Part shown: in pieces, positions 1-8,231 of the stretch
How positions within the stretch are numbered: position 1 is the stretch's first letter
How the letters are laid out: every line of letters starts with the position of its first letter
Assembly (NCBI RefSeq): GCF_000814475.1
Contig: NZ_JSVC01000011.1
Location: 124,001-188,000, forward strand
Reading direction: 5' to 3'
From: Flavihumibacter solisilvae
Lineage (GTDB): Bacteria; Bacteroidota; Bacteroidia; Chitinophagales; Chitinophagaceae
Length of the DNA stretch: 64,000 nt
The notes under the pieces: model-generated
The model's database searches: none
What the model saw: only the letters and a program-made list of their open reading frames with translations
What the model was told of the DNA's origin: nothing
Translations under genes and position numbers: made by a program

Positions 1-1064
1 TGGCAGTCGAAAGAGGCTGGATCGGCCGGGACACAGCAGTGCGCAGGCTGATAAAGATCGCTGACTTCCTGATCAACGCCGATTGCTATCATGGCATTTA
101 CCCGCACTTCATGGACGGGCGCACGGGGAAAACAATCAGGTTTGACCGGCTCGACGACGGGGCGGACATCGTAGAAACCTCGTACCTGATCATGGGATTC
201 CTGTGTGCAAGGGAATATTTCAAAGGCAACGATCCCCGTGAAGTTTACTTACGTAAACGTGTTGACCAGATCTGGGGCGCAGCGAACTGGAACTGGCATA
301 CCAACAACAGCAATAAGTTGTTCTGGCACTGGAGCCCGAATAATGACTTTGACATGAATTTCCCCGTATGGGGCTGGAACGAATGCCTGATAACCTATAT
401 CATGGCGGCTGCCTCTCCCCGGCATCCCATTTCGAAAGACGTATACAATGGAAGCTGGGTTGGAAGCGGAGGCTTCCGCAACGGCAAAACCTTTTACGGA
501 ATTAAGCTGCCTTTAGGGAACTTTACAGCTGGTGGCCCTTTGTTTTTTGAACAGTATACTTTCCAGGGCATTGACCCGAACGGCCTGAAGGACACACTGG
601 GAATTGACTACCTCGAACAAGCACGCAATCACACGCTGATAAACCGTGCATACTGTATGGAAAATCCTAAAAAGTTTAAGGGCTACAGTGAAAAATGCTG
701 GGGACTAACGGCTGGCGACAGTTATAAAGGCTATGTAGCGCATTCGCCTGACGAAGACTTCGGCGTGATACAGCCGACAGCTGCGATCTCATCAATGCCG
801 TACACACCAAAGGAAAGCATGCAGGCATTGCGGTACTTCTATGAAGAAATGGGTGACAGGATCTGGAGTATATATGGGTTCGTCGATGGCTTCAGCATCC
901 ACCACAACTGGTATGCAAAGTCGCACCTGGCGATCGACCAGGGCCCGATCATCGTAATGATTGAAAACTATCGCACCGGCCTGCTCTGGAAGCTTTTTAT
1001 GGGAATCCCTGACATCCAGAACGGCCTGAAAAAACTCGGCTTCTCAAGCCCGAGAATTAAATGA
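1..1064 (+). CDS. PF10091 glucoamylase-type / GH144-like glycosidase, 5'-truncated
   Basis: The reading frame is open from base 3 and enters the window mid-protein: residues before the first possible start (GTG at 39) still read as family sequence (AVERGWIGRDTA), so the true start lies upstream. About 353 residues remain, rich in Trp, Tyr and Gly. The segments WGWNECLITYIMAAASP and DFGVIQPTAAISSMPYTP are typical of the PF10091 'putative glucoamylase' alpha/alpha-barrel, the fold that includes GH144 endo-beta-1,2-glucanases first described in Chitinophaga. It probably acts in the periplasm, but the signal peptide is outside the window. It is the first visible gene of a four-gene operon; its stop overlaps the longest possible start of the next gene (ATGA). 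Substrate (beta-1,2-glucan versus another glucan) cannot be told from this fragment. Confidence 0.85.
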   Translation, partial: AVERGWIGRDTAVRRLIKIADFLINADCYHGIYPHFMDGRTGKTIRFDRLDDGADIVETSYLIMGFLCAREYFKGNDPREVYLRKRVDQIWGAANWNWHTNNSNKLFWHWSPNNDFDMNFPVWGWNECLITYIMAAASPRHPISKDVYNGSWVGSGGFRNGKTFYGIKLPLGNFTAGGPLFFEQYTFQGIDPNGLKDTLGIDYLEQARNHTLINRAYCMENPKKFKGYSEKCWGLTAGDSYKGYVAHSPDEDFGVIQPTAAISSMPYTPKESMQALRYFYEEMGDRIWSIYGFVDGFSIHHNWYAKSHLAIDQGPIIVMIENYRTGLLWKLFMGIPDIQNGLKKLGFSSPRIK

Positions 1065-1081
1065 CCTTGAAAAACAACAAC

Positions 1082-2251
1082 ATGAACAAAACAATTTCAC
1101 GACAGAAATTTCTCCAGTACACAGCAGCTGCAGGGGCAGCGGTGCTGCTTTCTTCACTCGAAAGCTTTGCTTTGACAACACCACAGAAAAAGTTGCGGGT
1201 GGCAATCATCGGATGTGGCAGTGTAAGCAACCGGTATATTCCGCACCTGCAAACATCCAGCATGATCGAAATCGTAAGCCTTTGCGATATCAAGCCCGAA
1301 AGAGCAGTAAACCAGAACAAGAAGTATAACGTAAACGCGCAAACGTACCCGAACATTGATAAAATGCTGGCAGGTGTACCATTCGACATGATGGTGACCC
1401 TTACAGACATGCAGGTGCATGGAGACCTGAACAAAAAGGCTTTGCAGGCGGGCAAGCATGTGTGGAGTGAAAAGCCTATGGCAAACACCTATGCAGAAGG
1501 AAAGGCATTGCTCGACATGGCAACAAAAAAAGGCCTCCGCATCTGGGGAGCACCTGCAGTGGTTAACAGTCCGCAGTTCGTGTTCATGAGCAAATCCATC
1601 CAGGAAGGCAAGCTGGGAAAGGTAGCAAGTGCGCACGGGCAATACGGCCATACCGGTCCAACCTGGTCATCGTTCTTCTATGAAGAGCTGGGTGGAAGTA
1701 TGCCCGACCTCGGGGTGTATAATATGGCTACACTGACGGGTCTGCTCGGTCCTGCCAGAAGTGTTATGGCTATGCTCAGCATTGTGAAGCCCGAAAGAAA
1801 GATCGATGAAAAAGGAATTATAAAAGTGAAGGCAGAAGACAATGCACATATCCTTCTGGAGCACGACAACGGGATTATTTCCCACGTCATGTGCGGATTC
1901 AACTTTTTTGACCCCTACGGACACGAGGCGGGTACCACCGACCAGCATTCCATCCAGATCTTTGGGGATTCAGGAAATATGCGGCTGATCGGCTACGACT
2001 GGGAGACCAACGGGGTAATAATGGTAAATGCCGAAAACGAAAAGCCAACCCTGTACAACAAGGATTCAGAAGGATATGTATGGCAGGAAGGTGCAACAAA
2101 AGTGGGGGAAGCGATGTTGAAAGGAACTGAACCGCGCATCAACGTGGAGCATGCCCTTCACGTACTTGAAATAATCGAAGCAGCGAGAAAATCTTCTGCT
2201 TCCGGCACCAAAATCAAACTGCAGAGCAAATTCAAGTGGCCGATGATTTAA
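1082..2251 (+). CDS. Gfo/Idh/MocA family oxidoreductase, exported
   Basis: NAD(P)-dependent sugar or sugar-derivative dehydrogenase family. The N-terminus is a Tat-like export signal (SRQKFLQYTAAAGAAVLLSS), followed by the Rossmann motif VAIIGCGSVSNRYIP at roughly residues 40-55, the conserved EKPMA segment near residue 130, and a C-terminal Gfo/Idh substrate domain. The ATG at 1082 is preferred over the ATG at 1061 because it begins directly at the export signal; the longer form would overlap the upstream stop. Length (389 aa) is normal. Exported Gfo/Idh proteins are common in Bacteroidota and often retain their cofactor. Sitting between a glycosidase and a PhyH dioxygenase, it probably oxidises a released sugar, but the substrate is not visible. 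Confidence 0.9.
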   Translation: MNKTISRQKFLQYTAAAGAAVLLSSLESFALTTPQKKLRVAIIGCGSVSNRYIPHLQTSSMIEIVSLCDIKPERAVNQNKKYNVNAQTYPNIDKMLAGVPFDMMVTLTDMQVHGDLNKKALQAGKHVWSEKPMANTYAEGKALLDMATKKGLRIWGAPAVVNSPQFVFMSKSIQEGKLGKVASAHGQYGHTGPTWSSFFYEELGGSMPDLGVYNMATLTGLLGPARSVMAMLSIVKPERKIDEKGIIKVKAEDNAHILLEHDNGIISHVMCGFNFFDPYGHEAGTTDQHSIQIFGDSGNMRLIGYDWETNGVIMVNAENEKPTLYNKDSEGYVWQEGATKVGEAMLKGTEPRINVEHALHVLEIIEAARKSSASGTKIKLQSKFKWPMI

Positions 2252-2263
2252 AAAACAATCACC

Positions 2264-3091
2264 ATGACAAACTTTCAATTTACAGAAGAGCAGGTCCGTG
2301 ATTACAATAATGATGGCTATGTCATTGTAAAAAATTTCCTTTTAGGGGACGAGGTAAAAAAACTGCAGGAGATAGCGTTCGATGACGGTATAATGCGCCG
2401 GCATGCCTTTGACCTTAACGACCAGTCCGGGAAAAAGACAAAACTGACGCTCTGGTATACACCTGGGAATGATACTTATGGGCTGCTCAGCAAAAGCAGG
2501 CGGATGGTCGAATCAGCTGACAGGCTTATGGATGGTGACAGCAGGGTCTGTCACTTCCATAGCAAGCTGATGCAAAAGGAGCCCAAGGTCGGCGGGGCAT
2601 GGGAATGGCACCAGGATTATGGGTACTGGTATAAGAACGAGTTTTTGTTTCCGGACCAGATGATCTCTATCATGATTGCAATAACTGATGCCAATAAGGC
2701 AAATGGCTGCCTGCAGGTAATTAAAGGAACCCATAAAATGGGCAGGATTGAACATGGCTTCAGTGGCGAACAGGTCGGTGCTTCACAACACTATGTCGAG
2801 CTGGCTTTAAAAACAAAAGAACTCGTATACGTTGAAATCAATGCCGGTGACGCACTCTTCTTCCATCCCAACCTGCTTCACCGGTCGGAAGCCAACCTGT
2901 CTGACAAGCCGCGCTGGTCACTTATTTCGGTGTATAACAGGAGTGAAAATGTTCCCTATAATGAACCATCCCAATCGAGTACTGTTCCACTGGATGTGGT
3001 ACCTGACGAAGCCCTGCTGCAATGGGAGACAGAAAAAATAAGTGACAATGCAAATTTTCTCGATAAGGAAAAGGACGAGGCACTTAAATAA
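2264..3091 (+). CDS. Phytanoyl-CoA dioxygenase (PhyH) family Fe(II)/2-oxoglutarate oxygenase
   Basis: The 275-residue protein shows the double-stranded beta-helix oxygenase metal triad: HQD in EWHQDYGYWY (about residues 117-119), a distal His in FFHPNLLHRSEAN, and an Arg shortly after (KPRWSLISVYNR) that would hold 2-oxoglutarate. It has no signal peptide and should be cytoplasmic. It lies 12 nt after the Gfo/Idh gene, and its 3' end overlaps the next gene by 44 nt, so the genes are almost certainly co-transcribed. Members of this family hydroxylate a wide range of small molecules; phytanoyl-CoA itself is unlikely here. The pairing with a secreted hydrolase suggests catabolism of a plant or microbial glycoside (inference). 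Confidence 0.88.
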   Translation: MTNFQFTEEQVRDYNNDGYVIVKNFLLGDEVKKLQEIAFDDGIMRRHAFDLNDQSGKKTKLTLWYTPGNDTYGLLSKSRRMVESADRLMDGDSRVCHFHSKLMQKEPKVGGAWEWHQDYGYWYKNEFLFPDQMISIMIAITDANKANGCLQVIKGTHKMGRIEHGFSGEQVGASQHYVELALKTKELVYVEINAGDALFFHPNLLHRSEANLSDKPRWSLISVYNRSENVPYNEPSQSSTVPLDVVPDEALLQWETEKISDNANFLDKEKDEALK

Positions 3092-4088
3092 ACTGGTACA
3101 TATCATTCTGCTGTTTCTACTGCATGATGCAACCGCGCAAAGCGGTTACATCATGACAGTGAACGGCAAACTGGAACCCTCAGACTCCCTGCTGGTGTTA
3201 CCGCATGAGCACGTGGTAACGAATTTTGCCGGTGCAGACAAAATCGTTCGGATTCCCTATATCCCTGACCCGGCACTCAACGTAGTGTTACCTCACCTCA
3301 TGAAGCTGAAACAATCCGGGATAAACCTGCTGGTTGAATGTACTCCGGAATTCATCGGGCGCGACGTAACACTGCTAAAGAAGCTGTCGCTCGAAAGCGG
3401 TGTTTCCATTGTCACCAACACCGGCTTTTATGCAGCTGCAGAAAAAAAATATTTACCCGCTTATATCCCTTCCCTGTCTGCCGAATCCATCGCCTATGCC
3501 TGGCAGAATGAATTTGACAACGGCATTGGAGGCACCGACATTCGCCCGGGGTTTATCAAACTAGGGGTGGACAAAGGACCGCTTGATTCAACAGAACTGA
3601 AGTTGCTGAAAGCAGCGATTATCGTAAGCCGGAAAACAGGACTTCCGATTGCTGTCCATTCAGGTGATGGCGTTGCAGCTGCCGATGAATTAAGATACTG
3701 TATTAGTGAGGGACTGGCAGCCGACAAACTGATCTGGGTGCATGCCCAAAACGGCACAGATGAAGAACGGAAAAAATTGGCCGAAGCCGGAGTTTGGATA
3801 AGCCTGGATGGTGTAAACGAAAACAACGTTGCGGAATACACGAAATATGTCCTGTACCTGAAAGAAAACAGTTTATTATCACGGTTGCTGCTTTCGCATG
3901 ATGATGGCTGGAGCGTTGATTCCAACGGCAGTTATGACAAGCTCTCCCTATTTAAAAATGGCAACTCCCAGCCCTATCAGGCTATAGGCGAAAAGTTGGT
4001 TCCGATGCTTTTTACTATGGGATTCACTGCGGACGAATTGCACCAGGTACGTTCGGTTAATCCCCAAAAGGCTTTCGCGATCAGGTAA
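3048..4088 (+). CDS. Secreted phosphotriesterase-family metal hydrolase
   Basis: Amidohydrolase-superfamily protein of the phosphotriesterase (PF02126) group, 346 aa. The binuclear metal ligands can be read in order: His53 and His55 (LPHEHV), Lys171 as the likely carbamylated bridge (FIKLGVDKG), His204 (AVHSGDG), His232 (WVHAQNG) and Asp285 (SHDDGW). The N-terminus is a signal peptide ending around LLHDATAQS. The ATG at 3048 is chosen over the GTG at 3042. The start lies inside the preceding gene in another frame, so translation is probably coupled. Family members include lactonases and esterases; the exact substrate cannot be inferred. It is the last gene of this operon. Confidence 0.85.
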   Translation: MQIFSIRKRTRHLNKLVHIILLFLLHDATAQSGYIMTVNGKLEPSDSLLVLPHEHVVTNFAGADKIVRIPYIPDPALNVVLPHLMKLKQSGINLLVECTPEFIGRDVTLLKKLSLESGVSIVTNTGFYAAAEKKYLPAYIPSLSAESIAYAWQNEFDNGIGGTDIRPGFIKLGVDKGPLDSTELKLLKAAIIVSRKTGLPIAVHSGDGVAAADELRYCISEGLAADKLIWVHAQNGTDEERKKLAEAGVWISLDGVNENNVAEYTKYVLYLKENSLLSRLLLSHDDGWSVDSNGSYDKLSLFKNGNSQPYQAIGEKLVPMLFTMGFTADELHQVRSVNPQKAFAIR

Positions 4089-4398
4089 AGAGACTGATTT
4101 TTTCAGTATAAGTTGCTTTAACCATGTGTCATCCATGTATCAACCATGTGTCAAATACGCTGTTTTAGCGGGGATGGTACATGGTTAATACATGGTTAAT
4201 ACATGGATTAGCCTATAAGCAATTGCAAATCAACATATTGTATAAGTGCGCTTTTTACACTTAATGGACGTTCGTTACCCGGCCTCCTGATTTTCAATCA
4301 TATTAGCAGTCCGCGACTCACCCCCCCACTTGCTGGCGCATGGAATAACTATTGCAGTTTCCGATGCAGGCAATACATTAAACTTAAAAGTTCCTGCC
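4089..4398. other. Intergenic region without a gene
   Basis: 310 bases between the phosphotriesterase-like gene and the small acidic protein. The left two thirds are occupied by the 11-nt repeat dyad. The remainder (about 4212-4398) is AT-rich and ends in a C-run (4320-4327). I see no convincing promoter match, RNA gene or coding frame; the TTG-initiated extension of the downstream frame (4330) does not look like protein. Confidence 0.6.
4120..4211. repeat. Mirrored 11-nt-period repeat dyad
   Basis: Left arm: three 11-mers of the form AwCCATGTrTC at 4120-4130, 4131-4141 and 4142-4152. Right arm: three 11-mers beginning ACATGG at 4179-4189, 4190-4200 and 4201-4211. The arms are imperfect reverse complements of each other. 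The 26-nt centre contains a small stem CGCT/AGCG (4158-4161 with 4167-4170), so one strand could form a single long hairpin. The exact 11-nt period is close to one helical turn. There is no T-tract, so a simple terminator is unlikely. Confidence 0.85.
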
Positions 4399-4635
4399 AT
4401 GAAAAAACTCTATGCAATCCAGCCTGATCCTCCCGGCACATCGGGCGGAGACAGCCAAAAGCATCCAAATGAAAGCGATTCCACCAAGCCTGATTATGGC
4501 CAGCAACAGGCCGTTGACAAGGCACCCGGTGAAGAAAGGGGGCAAAAAGAGAAAGTGACACCCGACAACCTGAAAGGAAAGAAAGTGGATGCCGACCCGG
4601 ACATTGAAGCAGACAAGCCACTAAACAATCCCTGA
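4399..4635 (+). CDS. Small hydrophilic acidic protein, unknown function
   Basis: A 78-aa frame starting ATG at 4399 (MKKLYAIQPDPPG), very rich in Asp, Glu, Lys, Pro and Gly with no hydrophobic segment, so probably intrinsically disordered and cytoplasmic. Small acidic proteins of this kind are frequent in Chitinophagaceae genomes as unannotated hypotheticals. It is convergent with the aldehyde dehydrogenase gene, whose stop begins one base downstream. Possible roles in stress or desiccation are speculation. The frame could also be non-coding, but the biased composition and clean boundary favour a gene. Confidence 0.55.
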   Translation: MKKLYAIQPDPPGTSGGDSQKHPNESDSTKPDYGQQQAVDKAPGEERGQKEKVTPDNLKGKKVDADPDIEADKPLNNP

Positions 4636-6003
4636 TCACCGGATAAATACCGTCTTGATATTGACGAACTCGCGGATCCCGAAATCGCCCAGTTCGCGAC
4701 CGTATCCCGATTGCCGGATACCGCCAAAGGGAAGGCGGGAATCAGACTGTACCCGTTCATTCACAAAGCAGGATCCAGCCTGCAGGCGGGTAGCGGCAAT
4801 TTCTTCGCCTTTCCCGGGATCCGAAGTGAACACAGCTGCACCTAACCCGAACATACTGTCATTCGCGATCCTGATGGCATCATTTTCGTCTTTTGCTGAA
4901 ATGATCGCAGCAACAGGTCCGAACAGCTCTTCGTCATAAGCAGGCATCCCCGGGGTCACGTTTGTAAGAACTGTGGGCGGATAGAATGCATGATTTCCCG
5001 GCGGGATCTCCCCGCCAAGTTTGCATTTGGCGCCTTTGGCTATGGAATCCTGTACCTGGGAATGAAGTTCATCGCGAAGGTCGGCACGGGCCTGCGGGCC
5101 AATATCAGTAGCCGGATCCAGCGGGTCGCCCATTTTTTTTGCCTTCATCTTGTCCACAAACAGGTTTGTGAACTTTTCGATTACCGGTTCCACGACAATA
5201 AATCTCTTGGCCGCAATACAGCTCTGTCCGTTGTTGATGAGGCGACTGCTGACACAGGTCTCCGCAGCACGTTCAAGGTCTGCATCTTCAAGCACGATAT
5301 AGGCGTCGCTGCCTCCAAGCTCAAGTACCGACTTTTTGACCAGCGAACCCGCCTTCCGGGCAACCTGTTTCCCGGCCGCAGTGCTACCGGTCAGGGTCAC
5401 AGCCTGGATAAACGGGTGTTCCATAATTTTCTCAACCATGGCACTTCCCACCAGCAAAGTTTGGAAAACATGATCCGGAAATCCCGATTGCTTTACTACC
5501 TCTTCAATAGCCACAGCACATCCCGGGACATTTGAAGCATGCTTCAGCACGCCGCAATTTCCTGCTGCGAGGGCTGGCGCAAGGAAACGAAATACCTGCC
5601 AGAAGGGAAAGTTCCAGGGCATGATTGCCAGCACCACCCCGATCGGCTGGAAACTGACATAACTCTTTGATGCTTCAGTTTGAATCAGCTGGTCGCGTAA
5701 ATGCTCTTTCGCATGCCGGGCATAGTATGTACAACATGTGGCACACTTCTCTATTTCGGCTACACCTTCCCTGAAGGGCTTTCCCATTTCGGTAGCCATC
5801 AGCAGTCCGAATTCCTCCTTACGCGACAACAGCAGGTCCGCCATCTTGTTTAGTAAAACAGCCCTCTCTTCGAAAGATGTATTTTTCCATTCCAGCCATG
5901 CCTGGTGCGACTGGTCTATCTTACTATTCACTTCTGCAATTGGATGCGAGGGATATTCGTGGAGTTTCTGCCCGGTAGCCGGGTTGACAGATGTGAGTTT
6001 CAT
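4636..6003 (-). CDS. NAD(P)-dependent aldehyde dehydrogenase, succinate-semialdehyde type
   Basis: A 455-aa aldehyde dehydrogenase. Visible are the proton-abstracting Glu in VLELGGSDAYIVLEDADLE, the nucleophile Cys in NNGQSCIAAKRFIV, the NAD site segment TGSTAAGKQVA and the PFGGIRQSGYGRE terminus. The overall pattern (MNPATGQ-like start, ATEMGKPFREG) matches the short Sad/YneI-type succinate-semialdehyde dehydrogenases. The ATG at 6003 is preferred to a TTG at 6009. It follows the Ig-like membrane-anchored protein by 20 nt and is probably the last gene of the electron-transfer operon. If so, it could feed aldehyde-derived reducing equivalents, though a purely accidental operon position is equally possible. 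Confidence 0.88.
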   Translation of the reverse strand: MKLTSVNPATGQKLHEYPSHPIAEVNSKIDQSHQAWLEWKNTSFEERAVLLNKMADLLLSRKEEFGLLMATEMGKPFREGVAEIEKCATCCTYYARHAKEHLRDQLIQTEASKSYVSFQPIGVVLAIMPWNFPFWQVFRFLAPALAAGNCGVLKHASNVPGCAVAIEEVVKQSGFPDHVFQTLLVGSAMVEKIMEHPFIQAVTLTGSTAAGKQVARKAGSLVKKSVLELGGSDAYIVLEDADLERAAETCVSSRLINNGQSCIAAKRFIVVEPVIEKFTNLFVDKMKAKKMGDPLDPATDIGPQARADLRDELHSQVQDSIAKGAKCKLGGEIPPGNHAFYPPTVLTNVTPGMPAYDEELFGPVAAIISAKDENDAIRIANDSMFGLGAAVFTSDPGKGEEIAATRLQAGSCFVNERVQSDSRLPFGGIRQSGYGRELGDFGIREFVNIKTVFIR

Positions 6004-6023
6004 AACCAAATATCCTCAAAAAA

Positions 6024-6926
6024 TCAGGCCTGGCTACGAAGTTTGATGATCTTATACAGGTTTATAAACAGGTAGATAACCGTAGACCAGACGCCGATGA
6101 TGCATCCATAGGCAATCAACATCAGCCAGATCGGTGCCTTTCTGCCGGTAGCCCATAATGACCGCTTATTGAAATCGCTTTTGTACACAACCGGTTCCCC
6201 CCAGGGCACTAACAACGAAGTTTCCAGGGTGCCCACCTCGTCATTCTCTTCAACGCGGGCCACCACCTCAATCTTACCGGTTGAATCACCAGGAAGATGC
6301 TGCAAGGCAAATTCGCCCGTTACCGACCCGGTTGAATCAGTGGTATAAGTTTCATCTCCTGCCACGGGCAGATATCCGCCCAATCTTTTGACTGCCAGCC
6401 GGACGTCAACCTCTGGCATTGGCACCCAGCTTTCACCTTCCTTCTTCACCAGCTTTGCTTTAAGGGAACGGCCATCACTGCCTGCTGCCGTATCCAGTTC
6501 CAGCCGGGCCATTATAATCGTAACAGAAGCCTGCATGGCATCAAAATTCTTTACTGCTTTCGCCTGCGCGTAAAAGGTATGATCGCTGGCATGATCCCAG
6601 GCTTTTGCCAGTGAGCCCGGCATCCAGATCGTGGCTTCGCCAAGATTATTGGTAGTCACCTTGCCAATCAATGCTTCAGCAGCTGAATCCTTATCGAGAA
6701 AAAGCTCAACAGGAACGTTTCCGGCCGGCAGAAAAGCTTTTCCTTCCTTCGTTTTCGTTTGCACCTGCAAGTAAGGAATGCGATTATTCTTAAGCTGGTA
6801 TTTCAGGTAAAGGAGAGACTCCCGGGCGGCTGGTGCAGACGAATCCTGTGCACATAACATTACCGGCATGCATAATGCAATGACGGCTATCAGCTTGCTA
6901 ATGTCAATTTTCCTGGTGTGCATCAT
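6024..6926 (-). CDS. Signal-peptide protein with two Ig-like repeats and C-terminal anchor
   Basis: A 300-aa protein I do not recognise by name. It has a signal peptide ending near MLCAQ. Two tandem beta-sandwich-like segments follow (about residues 55-140 and 150-240), each with the pattern VxVxLxxx...TTDSTGxxxGE typical of bacterial Ig-like or transthyretin-like folds. After a short linker comes one C-terminal membrane helix (about 265-292, PIWLMLIAYGCIIGVWSTVI) and a basic tail, so the bulk is periplasmic and anchored in the inner membrane. Its start overlaps the NrfD gene by 23 nt (two ATGs in tandem, 6926 and 6923), implying tight coupling. It may be an accessory or assembly subunit of the NrfD complex. 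Confidence 0.75.
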   Translation of the reverse strand: MMHTRKIDISKLIAVIALCMPVMLCAQDSSAPAARESLLYLKYQLKNNRIPYLQVQTKTKEGKAFLPAGNVPVELFLDKDSAAEALIGKVTTNNLGEATIWMPGSLAKAWDHASDHTFYAQAKAVKNFDAMQASVTIIMARLELDTAAGSDGRSLKAKLVKKEGESWVPMPEVDVRLAVKRLGGYLPVAGDETYTTDSTGSVTGEFALQHLPGDSTGKIEVVARVEENDEVGTLETSLLVPWGEPVVYKSDFNKRSLWATGRKAPIWLMLIAYGCIIGVWSTVIYLFINLYKIIKLRSQA

Positions 6927-8220
6927 TCTCAGTTATGGATTCATGCATTGGAACAATGGGAAATACCCGCGCCAGCAATGTAATGATCAGCAATACCCCC
7001 GCGAGAGAGCCCATCGCTATTGCCCATTCTTCCCAGCTGGGGAAATAATTGAGGTAAGATTCAGGCACATCAGCCATAGGAAGAAAAGGGTGTAATAAAG
7101 TTGGCGTCACAATGAGGTACCGCTTGAACCAGGCCCCCACCACCACCATCACTCCTGCCCAGAATGCCGGGTATGGCCGGCGTCCTTTTTTAAACATTAA
7201 GATGAACATCGGGATGATCATTCCCACAATTATGGCGAACCAGAAGCCAAGGGAAAACTTCCCGGAGAACAATTCTTCGAGATGGTGCTCTTCGGGCTTT
7301 TTCATTTTAAAGGCGGGTACCAGGTATTCATTCACATTGAAGTAGAGGTATAGCAATGCCAGCATCACCACCACCCTGCCCATATTATCAAAGTGACGAT
7401 ACGTGATATAATTCTGGAGGCCGTAAAACTTCCGAAACAGGTACATGGCAACGAGTACAGCACCTCCACCTACGAGGAATGCGCCCGAGATAAAATATGC
7501 CCCGAAGTTTGTGCTGTCCCACCCCGGCCTGTAGGTCGTTGCAAAGAGCCATGAAGTAACGGTATGAATGGTGAATGCAACCGGGATGATAAGAATGCAA
7601 AGCAAGATGATCGACCTGTTATTGATGGCTTCCTGTTCACGGGTGCCTTTCCAGAAAGCGCCCAGGAACCGGTAGATCCGGTTCAGAAAACCGGTGTTAC
7701 GATTTGGATGGCTATTCAGGATTTGCAGGTCAGGCAATAAGGGAAGATAAAGCAGGAGGAGGCTTATGACAAAGTATGTGGAAATGACAACAACATCCCA
7801 GGTTATGGGAGACTGGATGCGCGTGTGGGTAAAGATATAGACGAGCCGCTCCGGCCGCCCCATGTCTACTATAATGATCAGGGAGGCAAAAACGATGGCT
7901 GATACTGCAATCATTTCCGCGATCCGTGTCAATGGTGTGCTCCACTTTGCGTTGGCAAGTCTAAGTATCGCAGTTATCAAAGATCCAACGAGACTGATGG
8001 CAACAAAGAAAACAAAGTTGGAAATATAAATGCCCCATGACACATAATCACGAAGGGAGGTAACAACCAGGCCATAGCGGAGTTGCCTGTAGTAGGCATA
8101 TGCTCCTATAAGGCAAACAATCACCAGGAACAAGGTCCACACCCTACCGATGCGACCGAACTTTTTCGGATACAGGTCACTGATAATTTTTTCGGTTGAT
8201 AACGGTGAATGCTCTTTCAC
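6904..8220 (-). CDS. NrfD/PsrC-family quinol-interacting membrane subunit
   Basis: A 438-aa polytopic protein with about 9-10 hydrophobic helices, beginning with a GTG at 8220 that lies 11 nt after the ferredoxin stop. Helix spacing and the segments GIYISNFVFFVAISLVGSL, RPERLVYIFTHTRIQSPITWD and WDSTNFGAYFISGA are typical of the NrfD/PsrC/ActC/HmcC family. These proteins sit in the inner membrane, bind (mena)quinone and exchange electrons with a periplasmic ferredoxin-like subunit, here encoded just upstream. No ActA/ActB or molybdopterin subunit is present nearby, so it is neither a complete alternative complex III nor a polysulfide reductase. Confidence 0.9.
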   Translation of the reverse strand: MKEHSPLSTEKIISDLYPKKFGRIGRVWTLFLVIVCLIGAYAYYRQLRYGLVVTSLRDYVSWGIYISNFVFFVAISLVGSLITAILRLANAKWSTPLTRIAEMIAVSAIVFASLIIIVDMGRPERLVYIFTHTRIQSPITWDVVVISTYFVISLLLLYLPLLPDLQILNSHPNRNTGFLNRIYRFLGAFWKGTREQEAINNRSIILLCILIIPVAFTIHTVTSWLFATTYRPGWDSTNFGAYFISGAFLVGGGAVLVAMYLFRKFYGLQNYITYRHFDNMGRVVVMLALLYLYFNVNEYLVPAFKMKKPEEHHLEELFSGKFSLGFWFAIIVGMIIPMFILMFKKGRRPYPAFWAGVMVVVGAWFKRYLIVTPTLLHPFLPMADVPESYLNYFPSWEEWAIAMGSLAGVLLIITLLARVFPIVPMHESITENDAHQEN

Positions 8221-8231
8221 GGCTCCTTGCT

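Noticed and set aside
1154-1651. Long open frame on the minus strand within the Gfo/Idh gene
   Set aside because: It is fully antisense to a well-supported coding gene, has no family motif and a Cys/His-rich unnatural composition.
4120-4211. CRISPR-like array
   Set aside because: Units are 11 nt with no unique spacers of 25-40 nt, and the two halves are mirrored; no cas genes are present.
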